Below are positions 18,336-26,569 of a stretch of DNA of 64,000 nt, piece after piece. The DNA comes from Propionispora hippei DSM 15287. GTDB lineage: Bacteria > Bacillota > Negativicutes > Propionisporales > Propionisporaceae. Location: the NCBI RefSeq assembly GCF_900141835.1, contig NZ_FQZD01000005.1, forward strand, positions 222,260 to 286,259, read 5' to 3'. The notes under the pieces were generated by a model. It saw only the letters and a program-made list of their open reading frames with translations, had not been told where the DNA came from and made no database searches. Both the position numbers and the translations under genes were made by a program. Each line of letters starts with the position of its first letter. Position 1 is the stretch's first letter.

Positions 18336-19378
18336 CGGATCGCTTGACGGCAAAACAAGGACAAGCTTTATTGGAAAAGGAAGATATTTTAGCGTTAGGT
18401 CTGGCGGCTGATGCCAGACGAAAAGAATTGCATCCCGATAATGTAGTTACTTTCATTGTGGACAGGAATATTAATTATACCAATATTTGTGCCAGTGAAT
18501 GTCATTTTTGTGCCTTTTACCGGCAGCCTGGCCACCAGGAAGCCTATTTGCTGCCCACCACGGTGATTCTTGATAAAATAAGTGAGACCATGGAGGCCGG
18601 CGGTACGCAAATTATGCTGCAAGGCGGCCTTAATCCTGCTTTGGGCCTCGACTATTATACCGGTCTCTTGCAGGAAATCAAAAAGCGGTACCCTATCACC
18701 ATTCATTCCTTTACGCCTACCGAAGTGCTGTATGTCGCCAGAAAAGAAGGCTTGTCCGTCGGTGAAACCTTAAAACGGCTGCAGGCGGCGGGATTGGATT
18801 CCCTGCCGGGCGGTGGGGCGGAAATCCTGGTCGATGAAGTGCGGCAAAGAGTCAGCCCCAAAAAAATCAGCGCCGGCGAATGGCTGCAGGTAATGGAAAC
18901 GGCCCATGCGGTTGGGTTGAAAACGACGGCAACGATGGTGATCGGCATGGGAGAGACCTATGCTCAGCGGATAGAACATATGGATAAAATCCGCAATTTA
19001 CAAGAAAAAACAGGCGGTTTTCGGGCCTTTATTATGTGGTCCTATCAGCCGGGCAACACTAAGCTGGGCGGTGAGAAAATTTCAGCCTGGGAATATTTGC
19101 GTACGCTGGCGATTGCCAGATTGTATGTGGACAATGTCCGTCACATACAGGGTTCCTGGGTGACTCAGGGCGAACGGGTCGGGCAGTTAACCCTGGCCTT
19201 TGGTGCGGATGATCTGGGCAGTATCATGCTGGAGGAGAATGTGGTCAGGGCGGCCGGTACGGCTTATCAAATGTCTATTGACAAGATGACCGGCTTGATC
19301 CGGGCGGCCGGCAAACAGCCGGCGCAGCGTGATACGGCCTATCATATCATAAAACATTTTTCCGAGGTGAAACCATGA
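18332..19378 (+). CDS. mqnC: Cyclic dehypoxanthine futalosine synthase MqnC
   Basis: A radical-SAM enzyme that cyclises dehypoxanthine futalosine. The 348-residue protein shows C-x3-C-x2-C in NICASECHFCAFYR, QGGLNP, IHSFTPTEV, DSLPGGGAEIL and TTATMVIGMGET, the last being MqnC-specific. The start overlaps the mqnA stop (ATGA), and the end overlaps the next gene the same way. MqnD, the next enzyme in the pathway, is not in this window. Confidence 0.94.
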   Translation: MTDRLTAKQGQALLEKEDILALGLAADARRKELHPDNVVTFIVDRNINYTNICASECHFCAFYRQPGHQEAYLLPTTVILDKISETMEAGGTQIMLQGGLNPALGLDYYTGLLQEIKKRYPITIHSFTPTEVLYVARKEGLSVGETLKRLQAAGLDSLPGGGAEILVDEVRQRVSPKKISAGEWLQVMETAHAVGLKTTATMVIGMGETYAQRIEHMDKIRNLQEKTGGFRAFIMWSYQPGNTKLGGEKISAWEYLRTLAIARLYVDNVRHIQGSWVTQGERVGQLTLAFGADDLGSIMLEENVVRAAGTAYQMSIDKMTGLIRAAGKQPAQRDTAYHIIKHFSEVKP

Positions 19379-20199
19379 CTATGGTAAAAGCAAGTTATGC
19401 AATTATCGGCGGTTCCGGGACTTTGTCCAGTGATTTCCCGGCCGGCATGCAAGAGGATAACATTACAATATTGGACGACAATCTGGAGTTTGAAACTCCT
19501 TATGGCGTAAGTCCGGCCTTCCGGCTGTTTCGTGTGGATGATAAACAGGTGCTTACCTGCAAAATGCACGGCTGGCGCAGCGGCGTCAGCCGGGCTGATG
19601 CCTCCCGGCAAATCTTCTGGGTGTTCAGGGAAGCAGGAGTCAAACGGATTATTTCCGAAGGCGGGGTCGGTTCGGTTAACCATCTGCTTGATCCCCGTGA
19701 TTTCGTTATTCCTCACGATTATATAGATATGTCGCTGCGGAAGGATGTCGGGCTGGAGGGACGGTATTTACTGATTATGCGTGATTCCCTGTGCCCCGAA
19801 ATCCGTTCGCAATTGTTGGAACACACGCGGCAGCACTACGAGGGGCGTATTTTTCAACGCGGCGTGTATGCCGTGACCGACGGGCGTCATTTTGAAAGTC
19901 CGGCGGAAATTGCCATGCTGCAGGGACATGCTGATATTGTAGGTCAGAGCCTGTGCCCGGAAGTCTATCTGGCCCGGGAAATTGGAGCCTGCTATGCCGG
20001 ATTGTATTTCGTTGTCAATTATGGTGAAGGTGTGGTCAAGGATTGGTCCCATCAGCAATTAAGCGATATTTTTTACGATGATGCGCCGCTGATTGGCCGG
20101 ATACTTATTGATACCATTCGTCAAATGCCGGTGGAGGGAACTTGTGGCTGTAGCGAATTAAGGAAGGAAACCTTGCTAAAAACTATTTACAATAAGTAG
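19375..20199 (+). CDS. Purine nucleoside phosphorylase / MTAP family protein in the menaquinone operon
   Basis: A 274-residue member of the MTAP/PNP family, with the phosphate-loop-like YAIIGGSGTL near the start and the PEVYLAREIGACYAG helix. The usual RHG-x2-H motif reads KMHGWRSG. The base-contact residue that is Asp in adenine-specific MTAP appears to be Asn here (VVNYGEG, residue 215), the choice found in 6-oxopurine-specific PNPs. Its overlap with mqnC (ATGA) suggests it removes the purine base from (amino)futalosine, the MqnB or MTA nucleosidase step that is otherwise missing here. That role is inference. An internal ATG at 19381 could also serve as start. Confidence 0.7.
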   Translation: MTMVKASYAIIGGSGTLSSDFPAGMQEDNITILDDNLEFETPYGVSPAFRLFRVDDKQVLTCKMHGWRSGVSRADASRQIFWVFREAGVKRIISEGGVGSVNHLLDPRDFVIPHDYIDMSLRKDVGLEGRYLLIMRDSLCPEIRSQLLEHTRQHYEGRIFQRGVYAVTDGRHFESPAEIAMLQGHADIVGQSLCPEVYLAREIGACYAGLYFVVNYGEGVVKDWSHQQLSDIFYDDAPLIGRILIDTIRQMPVEGTCGCSELRKETLLKTIYNK

Positions 20200-20245
20200 G
20201 CGGATATGATATAGTACGCTCTAAGTAGGAGGGATTGTTACATTT

Positions 20246-21781
20246 ATGAAACATAGTGAATTGGTAATAATTATGGATTTTGGCGGCCAATACAGCCAAC
20301 TGATTGCCCGCCGGGTTCGCGAATGCGGCGTATATTGCGAGATCGTGCCTTTCAATACGCCTATTGAAAAATTGGCTGCCATGAATGCAAAAGGGATTGT
20401 TTTCTCCGGAGGCCCATCCAGTGTCTATAGTGAACAGGCTCCTGTCTGTGATACGAAAGTATTCGAAATGGGCGTTCCTGTTTTAGGAATCTGCTATGGG
20501 ATGCAATTTATGGCCCATACGCTGGGGGGCAAAGTCTCTCACGCTGATACCAGGGAATATGGTAATACTAAGCTGTATGTCGACTTGAACCAGGGTATTT
20601 TCAGTGAAACAGAGAAGGAAACGCAGGTGTGGATGAGCCATGGCGACTACATTGAAGCGGCTCCGGCCGGTTTTAGCGTAACTGCCCATACTAAGAGCAC
20701 GCCGGTGGCGGCTATGGCTGATGAACAAAAGCGCATTTATGGTGTGCAATTCCATCCGGAAGTGGTACATACGCCGGAAGGCATGAAGATGCTAAAGAGC
20801 TTCCTGTTCAGTATTTGCGACTGTAAGGGCGACTGGAATATGGGGTCCTTTGTGGATCAGGCGATTCAGGCCATTAAGGCGCAGGTGGGCAATAAGCGTG
20901 TTTTGTGCGCCCTGAGCGGCGGCATTGATTCTTCGGTGGCGGCTGTGCTTGTTCACCGGGCCATTGGCGATCAGCTCACCTGTGTATTTGTAAACCATGG
21001 TTTCCTGCGCAAGGGAGAGCCGGAACAGGTAGTGAAGACCTTCCGTGACGGTTTCCATATGAATCTGGTCTATGCCAATGTGGTGGACCGTTTTATGAAA
21101 CGGGTGGAAGGCGTTACCGATCCCGAACAGAAGCGTAAAATCATCGGTGAAGAATTTATCCGGGTTTTTGAAGCGGAAGCCGAAAAATTAGGCGAAATTG
21201 ACTTCTTGGTACAAGGCACTTTATATCCGGACGTTGTGGAAAGCGGTACGGCTACGGCAGCGGTGATTAAAAGCCACCACAATGTGGGCGGTTTGCCGGA
21301 AGACATGCAGTTTGCCCTTGTCGAGCCGCTGCGTGATCTGTTCAAGGACGAAGTGCGGGCTCTGGCCAGAGAACTGGAACTGCCGGAAGATATTGTTTGG
21401 CGCCAGCCTTTCCCGGGACCGGGACTGGCTATCCGGATTATCGGTGAAATCACCGAAGAACGTCTGGATATCTTAAGAGAAGCTGATGCCATTGTGCATC
21501 AGGAGATCAAAAAGGCCGATTTGTACCGTAAGGTATGGCAATCCTTTGCCATTTTGCCGGCCATGAAAAGCGTCGGAGTCATGGGCGACGAGCGCACCTA
21601 TGCCTATACGGTAGGGCTGCGGATCGTATCCAGCGAGGACGGTATGACCGCTGACTGGGTACGGTTGCCGTACGAAGTGCTGGATGCTATTTCCCGCCGG
21701 ATTGTTAACGAAGTGAAAGGGGTCAACCGGGTTGTGTACGACATAACCTCCAAACCGCCTTCCACGATTGAGTGGGAATAA
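20246..21781 (+). CDS. guaA: GMP synthase (glutamine-hydrolysing)
   Basis: GuaA converts XMP to GMP using ATP and glutamine. The 511-residue protein has a class I glutamine amidotransferase domain (Cys83 in GICYGMQ; His/Glu in FHPEV), an ATP pyrophosphatase loop [11 protein letters not shown], and the C-terminal dimerisation domain ending [12 protein letters not shown], which is invariant in the family. The ribosome site AGGAGGG precedes it. It is probably transcribed separately from the mqn genes upstream; no riboswitch lies ahead of it. Confidence 0.98.
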   Translation: MKHSELVIIMDFGGQYSQLIARRVRECGVYCEIVPFNTPIEKLAAMNAKGIVFSGGPSSVYSEQAPVCDTKVFEMGVPVLGICYGMQFMAHTLGGKVSHADTREYGNTKLYVDLNQGIFSETEKETQVWMSHGDYIEAAPAGFSVTAHTKSTPVAAMADEQKRIYGVQFHPEVVHTPEGMKMLKSFLFSICDCKGDWNMGSFVDQAIQAIKAQVGNKRVLCALSGGIDSSVAAVLVHRAIGDQLTCVFVNHGFLRKGEPEQVVKTFRDGFHMNLVYANVVDRFMKRVEGVTDPEQKRKIIGEEFIRVFEAEAEKLGEIDFLVQGTLYPDVVESGTATAAVIKSHHNVGGLPEDMQFALVEPLRDLFKDEVRALARELELPEDIVWRQPFPGPGLAIRIIGEITEERLDILREADAIVHQEIKKADLYRKVWQSFAILPAMKSVGVMGDERTYAYTVGLRIVSSEDGMTADWVRLPYEVLDAISRRIVNEVKGVNRVVYDITSKPPSTIEWE

Positions 21782-21854
21782 AGAATATGTCGTAGGGCAC
21801 TGCCATTTATCCGCCAAAGGGCAAAATGGCTTAGCCTGCCGACATAGAAAAAAC

Positions 21855-21901
21855 GACCTTGCATTAAAGCTTTTCGAAGCTTGTGCAAGGTCCTTTTTTT
21901 A
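21855..21901 (+). terminator. guaA terminator, first copy
   Basis: GACCTTGCA pairs with TGCAAGGTC. The inner part AAGCTT-TTCG-AAGCTT extends the hairpin. A T-run follows at 21894-21900. A-residues before the stem make it potentially bidirectional. Confidence 0.85.
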
Positions 21902-22047
21902 TCCTCAACCCGCGTAAACACAGGGATTTCTGCCTGCTAAAAAGAGCGGTCACCATGGAGTGGCGGGCATTCCTGGCGAAGTCAGGGAGAATACAGGGAA
22001 ATGCCCTTTGGAGCATAAATGGCTTAGCCTGCCGACATCGAAAAAAC

Positions 22048-22094
22048 GACCTTGCATTAAAGCTTTTTACGAAGTTTGTGCAAGGTCTTTTTTT
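22048..22094 (+). terminator. guaA terminator, second (duplicated) copy
   Basis: The same GACCTTGCA/TGCAAGGTC stem as at 21855 with a slightly changed inner arm (AAGCTTTTTACGAAGTTT), followed by seven T residues. Confidence 0.8.
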
Positions 22095-22160
22095 ATCCTC
22101 AACCAGCGTAAATACAGGGAAATGCCCTTTGAAGAATAAATGGCAGTGCCCCAAGAATAA

Positions 22161-22206
22161 AGAGTCTATAAACCCTTATAAAGTCGGGGTTTATAGGCTC
22201 TTTTTC
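22161..22206 (+). terminator. Third terminator after guaA
   Basis: AGAGTCTATAAACCC pairs with GGGTTTATAGGCTCT (one wobble) and is followed by five T residues. Confidence 0.8.
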
Positions 22207-22211
22207 TACCC

Positions 22212-22403
22212 CGCGCACTAAAGGAATTTCTGGCTTTGTGGACTGCATCAAAATCACTTAACACTGATACCGCAAGCTATAGGCTAAATAAAGGATTGGG
22301 ATATAGAGCAGTAAAGAATACTTGGCGTTTGAGGGAATTATCAGCTTTGAGTGAGCCGCTGCCGGCAGAGAAATATTATTCTTATACTCAGGGAGCTAAA
22401 TAA
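22212..22403 (+). pseudogene. Orphan open frame, possible gene remnant
   Basis: A 63-codon stretch (from CGC 22212 to TAA 22401-22403) is open and amino-acid-like in composition (for example SKSLNTDTASYRLNKGLGY and EPLPAEKYYSYTQGAK). It has no plausible start codon with a ribosome site, and its upstream end runs into the terminator at 22161-22206. It may be the C-terminal fragment of a lost gene. I do not recognise the family. Confidence 0.25.
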
Positions 22404-22498
22404 GCCTTGTCATTTAATTGTGTTTATTTTGTATGCTACATTGCTATGTATTGGGACATACTAAAATAGATTTAGCAGAAAGATTAAGGGGGATTTTA

Positions 22499-23018
22499 AT
22501 GGACATGCGGGACCATACGATCCAGGGGTTCCTTGCTGGACTAATTGGCTCTATGGCTGAAATGTTTTTTACTCTTACTATGTATTACGGATTTGGGTTA
22601 ACTAAATATCGGTTCATGGATTTTGCAGGGATTATAAACTTTAACCAAATACCAGATAGTTTATTAGTAGCCGTTATTGCGGAGTCAATTGTTTATATTT
22701 TTTGTGGATTTCTAGGGATAGTCTTTATAATGATGCTGAAGGTTTTGGGTAGACAAAATATTATATTGAAAGGTACTCTTTTTGGTGTTTTATACTGGTT
22801 TTTAATCAATGTTTTTCGTCACAGCATTTAGGATTGAAGGATTGTACCCTACTAATTTCGTGACATCGACGGTACATTTAGTAGGAGGATTAATCTATGG
22901 AACAACTACCGCCTATGTTTATACTTATTTAGTCAAAGCGTATAAACAAACAAGTGCGAATCTCATTCCACAGCCAGTACTTAAACCATTAGTACAAGAA
23001 AATCAAAATGAAAAATAG
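22499..23018 (+). pseudogene. Membrane protein gene, frameshifted paralogue of the next gene
   Basis: Two frames together make one product of about 172 residues, parallel to the intact gene at 23220. The first frame starts at ATG 22499 (ribosome site AAGGGGG) with RDHTIQGFLAGLIGSMAEMF, and the second ends QPVLKPLVQENQNEK. The reading frame shifts by +1 near the five-T run at 22812-22816. Removing one T there restores INVFVTAFRIEGLYP and continuity. Four hydrophobic segments are visible, with no known motif. This is either a genuine pseudogene or a homopolymer sequencing error. Confidence 0.6.
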
Positions 23019-23219
23019 ATAGATTGTACAAGATGACTCTATTGAGCCGTCTTAATGTAGGCAGGGCAGCGTCTATAAGTAAATGCTTGCTCTTTTTATC
23101 TTACTACCTTTTGTTTATACGTCTGTTTCTGTCTCTGATTTTTCAAGGTGGGAGATTTTATCGAATAAATTGCGAACGGTTTAATCATATTATTCTTAAT
23201 GAGAAGAGGAGGCCTGAAT

Positions 23220-23738
23220 TTGGAAAGGGATACATTTAGCAGAGGGTTTTTAGCAGGTATAAGCGGAGGTATTGCGATGCTGGCCTGGAGTCTTTTGTCA
23301 GGAGCGGTGTTGCAAATTTCTCATTTGCGTAATGTAGATTGGATGGCCATTATGATATTTGCTCATCCCCCCGCTTTTGAATTAATAGAAACTATTATAG
23401 CTATGATCGTCAATGTATTTTTTTGCGGGGTATTAGGAATTCTTTTTGCCTACTTGCTGCCCTTGATAAAGCGTGAGAAAATTTATTTAAAAGGATGGGT
23501 ATTTTCCCTAGTAGTTTGGCTTGGCGCTTATGCAATCTCAACTATATTTAAGGTAGTTGGGACTACACCGACTTCAGTTGAGACAGCAATACTAAATATT
23601 AGCGGAGCGACTGTATATGGTCTTGCACTGGCTTATACAACAAATAAATTGCTTTATGGAGAAATCAAATCGTCATACGGAACGAATGTGGCACCGGCAA
23701 TGAAGCCCCTGGGAGATAGAGAAGATAAAGAGAAGTAA
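23220..23738 (+). CDS. Four-helix membrane protein of unknown function
   Basis: The intact paralogue of the preceding frameshifted gene: ERDTFSRGFLAGISGGIAML aligns with RDHTIQGFLAGLIGSMAEMF, and the C-termini share a P-x-MKPL / P-x-LKPL motif. TTG 23220 is preferred over ATG 23199 because the ribosome site GAGGAGG lies between them and the paralogue starts at the equivalent place. There are four hydrophobic segments and a short charged cytoplasmic tail. No family is recognised. The pair looks like a local duplication. Confidence 0.65.
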   Translation: MERDTFSRGFLAGISGGIAMLAWSLLSGAVLQISHLRNVDWMAIMIFAHPPAFELIETIIAMIVNVFFCGVLGILFAYLLPLIKREKIYLKGWVFSLVVWLGAYAISTIFKVVGTTPTSVETAILNISGATVYGLALAYTTNKLLYGEIKSSYGTNVAPAMKPLGDREDKEK

Positions 23739-23775
23739 TGGTAAGCTGACTAAATTCGGTTGAGTGGCAATAAAA

Positions 23776-23824
23776 AATAACCCTGTGAGACCGAGCGTCA
23801 ATGGTTTTACAGGGTTATTTTTTT
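23776..23824 (+). terminator. Terminator of the membrane-protein pair
   Basis: AATAACCCTGT (23776-23786) pairs with ACAGGGTTATT (23809-23819), with a T-run following. The remaining 23825-24040 holds no gene that I can support. Confidence 0.85.
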
Positions 23825-24040
23825 GAAGTACTAGCACAATATGCTGTTCTTAGCGAAATAATCAGAGGGGACTGCCGGGAGAACTCTTCTGTATTCCCCA
23901 TGGTCTGCCATACAAAGAATAGGGCAGGCTTTGTAGAAATAAGCATGATATAGCTGGATGCAACTAAATCTATGAAATATGGCAGGTGCTTTTCTGCAGA
24001 ATAGTTATTTTGTCCGATAATAATTATTAGTGGAAAATAA

Positions 24041-24069
24041 TTGACAAATCTTTCAAAGGAGATTAGAGT
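24041..24069 (+). promoter_or_regulatory. cydA promoter
   Basis: A consensus TTGACA (24041-24046), a 17-base spacer and TAGAGT (24064-24069) lie about 30 bases before the cydA start. No clear Rex or Fnr palindrome was seen beside it. Confidence 0.65.
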
Positions 24070-24100
24070 AAAAGTATTAACAGTACAAGGAGGTTGAATG

Positions 24101-25483
24101 ATGGGCGAAGTGTTTTTAGCGCGCTGGCAGTTTGGCATTACTACGGTGTATCATTTTTTGTTTGTACCTCTTACACTGGGCTTGTCTATTCTGGTGGCAT
24201 TGATGGAGACAGCCTATGTACGAACCAATAATCCTATTTACAAACAAATGGCTAAGTTTTGGGGCAAATTATTTCTTGTCAACTTCTCTGTAGGTGTCGT
24301 CACCGGTATTGTTCAGGAATTCCATTTTGGTATGAATTGGTCCGAGTATTCCCGGTTCATGGGGGATATTTTTGGCGCACCCTTAGCGCTGGAAGCGTTA
24401 ACCGCTTTTTTCCTGGAATCCACCTTCCTGGGAATATGGATTTTCGGCTGGGACCGGTTGTCCTCCAAGCTCCATGCACTCTGTATTTGGATTGTCGCGC
24501 TATCCAGCAATTTGTCGGCCTTCTGGATATTAACGGCTAATTCTTTTATGCAGTCGCCGGCTGGGTATGCCCTAAAAAATGGCCGGGCTGAAATGACGGA
24601 CTTTATGGCTTTAATTAAAAATCCTTATGTATGGAACCAGTTTCCCCATACAGTTCTGGCAGGGCTGGTAACGGCAGGAATTTTCGTTATGGCAATCAGC
24701 GCCTACCATTTGCTGAAGAAAACACATTTGGACTTTTTCCGTTCTTCTTATAAAATCGGGGTAATCTGTACCTTGCTCTGTGGCTTTCTGGTTATGGGCA
24801 CAGGGCATCTGCAGACACAATATGTTGCCAAGGTACAGCCAATGAAACTGGCTTCGATGGAAGCCCTTTGGGAGTCTGCCGATCCGGCTCCTTTTGCCAT
24901 AGCTGCCGTCATTGACGAAAAGAATCAGGAAAATCCCGCCGAACTTGCGGTGCCCTATGCACTAACCGTGTTAGCCCATGATTCTTTTACGGGAGAAGTA
25001 AAGGGTATCAAGGAGTTACAACAGCTTTATACGGATAAATACGGACCGGGCAATTACATACCGGCTGTGACACAGCTCTTTTGGTGTTTCCGTATCATGA
25101 TCGTATCAGGCATGTGGATGCTGCTACTGGCGGTAGTCAGTGTTTTGGCTTGGTATTTAAAACGTCTGGAATCGTCGTCGTACCTATTAAAGGCGGTGCT
25201 TTGGAGCCTGCCGGTGCCGTATCTGGCCAATTCCACCGGCTGGTTTGTCACGGAAGGCGGACGTCAGCCCTGGATTGTTTATGGTTTGCAGAAGGTGAGT
25301 CAGGCTGTTTCGCCTAATGTGACGGCTACCGAGCTTTGGATATCGCTGACCGGCTTTACTTTGGTATATGGCGTACTGGCTATTGCCGCAATATATCTGG
25401 CCCGTAAGTTTATATTGAAAGGGCCGGAGAAGGAGCAGCCGGTCAAAACGGGGACGGTAAAGGAGGCGACATTATGGAGCTGA
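24101..25483 (+). CDS. cydA: Cytochrome bd ubiquinol oxidase subunit I
   Basis: CydA carries the hemes of the bd-type oxidase, which oxidises quinol and reduces oxygen to water at the membrane. In an anaerobe it mainly removes oxygen. The 460-residue protein has nine or so membrane helices and the expected heme ligands: His18 (b595), His183 and Met333 (b558), and the ALEALTAFFLES segment with conserved Glu residues. The Q-loop is the short type common in Firmicutes. ATG 24101 is chosen over 24098 because of spacing from AAGGAGG. It overlaps cydB by 10 bases. Confidence 0.96.
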   Translation: MGEVFLARWQFGITTVYHFLFVPLTLGLSILVALMETAYVRTNNPIYKQMAKFWGKLFLVNFSVGVVTGIVQEFHFGMNWSEYSRFMGDIFGAPLALEALTAFFLESTFLGIWIFGWDRLSSKLHALCIWIVALSSNLSAFWILTANSFMQSPAGYALKNGRAEMTDFMALIKNPYVWNQFPHTVLAGLVTAGIFVMAISAYHLLKKTHLDFFRSSYKIGVICTLLCGFLVMGTGHLQTQYVAKVQPMKLASMEALWESADPAPFAIAAVIDEKNQENPAELAVPYALTVLAHDSFTGEVKGIKELQQLYTDKYGPGNYIPAVTQLFWCFRIMIVSGMWMLLLAVVSVLAWYLKRLESSSYLLKAVLWSLPVPYLANSTGWFVTEGGRQPWIVYGLQKVSQAVSPNVTATELWISLTGFTLVYGVLAIAAIYLARKFILKGPEKEQPVKTGTVKEATLWS

Positions 25484-26478
25484 ATGTACTGTGGTTTATT
25501 TTGATTACCGTATTATTTTCCGGATTTTTCTTTCTGGAAGGGTTTGATTATGGCGTAGGTATGTTGCTGCCTTTTCTAGGGAAGGATGATACGGAACGGC
25601 GGATTATCATTAATACTATTGGTCCTGTCTGGGATGGCAATGAAGTTTGGATGATTACGGCGGGCGGGGCCTTGTTTGCCGCTTTCCCCCATGTATACGC
25701 CACCCTGTTCAGCGGGTTCTACATGGCTCTGTTTTTATTGCTTATGGCGCTGATTGTGCGCGGGGTGGCCTTTGAATTCCGCAGCAAGGATGAAAATAGA
25801 ACCTGGCGCGCCACCTGGGACTGGATGATTTTTATCGGCAGTGCCGTACCGGCCTTGTTATGGGGTGTGGCGGTCGCCAATTTGATTCAGGGCGTTCCAA
25901 TTGACGAGAAGATGCATTATGTGGGAACCTTTTTCGATTTGCTCAGTCCCTACTCCTTGACCGGTGGCTTGGCATTTCTGCTGGTATTCTTGTTTCATGG
26001 CGCTCTATACCTTGCTTTGAAGGTGGATACCAAGCTAGTGGAGCGAATTCGCCGGACCGCGTTAAGCAGCGGCGCAGCGGCAGCAATAGTCTTTCTGGGC
26101 CTATTGGGCTTGAGCTATGCAAAGACCGATTTATTTGCCAGCTCGCTGGCGGCAGTCGCTTTTTGGGGAGCCGCAATTATTTTCGTCCTGGGCTATATTC
26201 TTGCCTGGCAGCGTAAGTACGGCTGGGCGTTTGCCACAAGCAGCCTGTCGATTATACTAACTACGGTTGCCTTTTTTGCCGGGTTGTTCCCCCGTTTTAT
26301 GGTTTCCAGTTTAAATCCGGCCTGGAGTCTGACTATCCATAATTCGTCATCTAGCATCTATACGTTGAAAATCATGACCGTGGCGGCCCTTTTACTGGTG
26401 CCGGTCGTGCTGGTCTATCAGGCCTGGACCTATTGGGTATTTAGAAAACGGGTAACGGCTAAAAGCTTAGAATATTAA
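25474..26478 (+). CDS. cydB: Cytochrome bd ubiquinol oxidase subunit II
   Basis: The CydB partner of CydA, 334 residues with multiple membrane helices. FFLEGFDYGVGMLLPFLG at the start and PVWDGNEVWMITAGGALFAAFP are hallmark segments. The menaquinone made by the mqn pathway upstream is the probable electron donor in this organism (inference). Followed by a terminator and then cydDC. Confidence 0.96.
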   Translation: MELNVLWFILITVLFSGFFFLEGFDYGVGMLLPFLGKDDTERRIIINTIGPVWDGNEVWMITAGGALFAAFPHVYATLFSGFYMALFLLLMALIVRGVAFEFRSKDENRTWRATWDWMIFIGSAVPALLWGVAVANLIQGVPIDEKMHYVGTFFDLLSPYSLTGGLAFLLVFLFHGALYLALKVDTKLVERIRRTALSSGAAAAIVFLGLLGLSYAKTDLFASSLAAVAFWGAAIIFVLGYILAWQRKYGWAFATSSLSIILTTVAFFAGLFPRFMVSSLNPAWSLTIHNSSSSIYTLKIMTVAALLLVPVVLVYQAWTYWVFRKRVTAKSLEY

Positions 26479-26499
26479 GCATATTTTTTATCAACGTAA

Positions 26500-26544
26500 A
26501 ACAGGCTATATTGCCGGATTAACCGGAGTATAGCCTGTTTTATC
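26500..26544 (+). terminator. Hairpin between cydB and cydD
   Basis: AACAGGCTATA pairs with TATAGCCTGTT, with an inner CCGG/CCGG arm, followed by TTAT. The T-run is short, so some read-through into cydDC is likely. Confidence 0.7.
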
Positions 26545-26569
26545 GTGCAGGTTTTTTTGGAGGTTGACC

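Larger units (their letters stand above)
21795..22151. repeat. Inverted-repeat element containing a duplicated terminator
   Basis: Ends are near-perfect inverted repeats: GGGCACTGCCATTTATCC at the left and, on the complement of the right end, GGGCACTGCCATTTATTC, both running on towards CAAAGGGC. Inside, a block of roughly 100 bp (AATGGCTTAGCCTGCCGACAT, hairpin, TTATCCTCAACC) occurs twice, at about 21826-21925 and 22018-22118. The element lies just after guaA and supplies its terminators. Confidence 0.6.

Noticed and set aside
23024..23239. A 71-codon plus-strand frame between the two paralogous membrane genes.
   Set aside because: It has no ribosome site, overlaps the start of the intact gene in another frame and has no family-like features.
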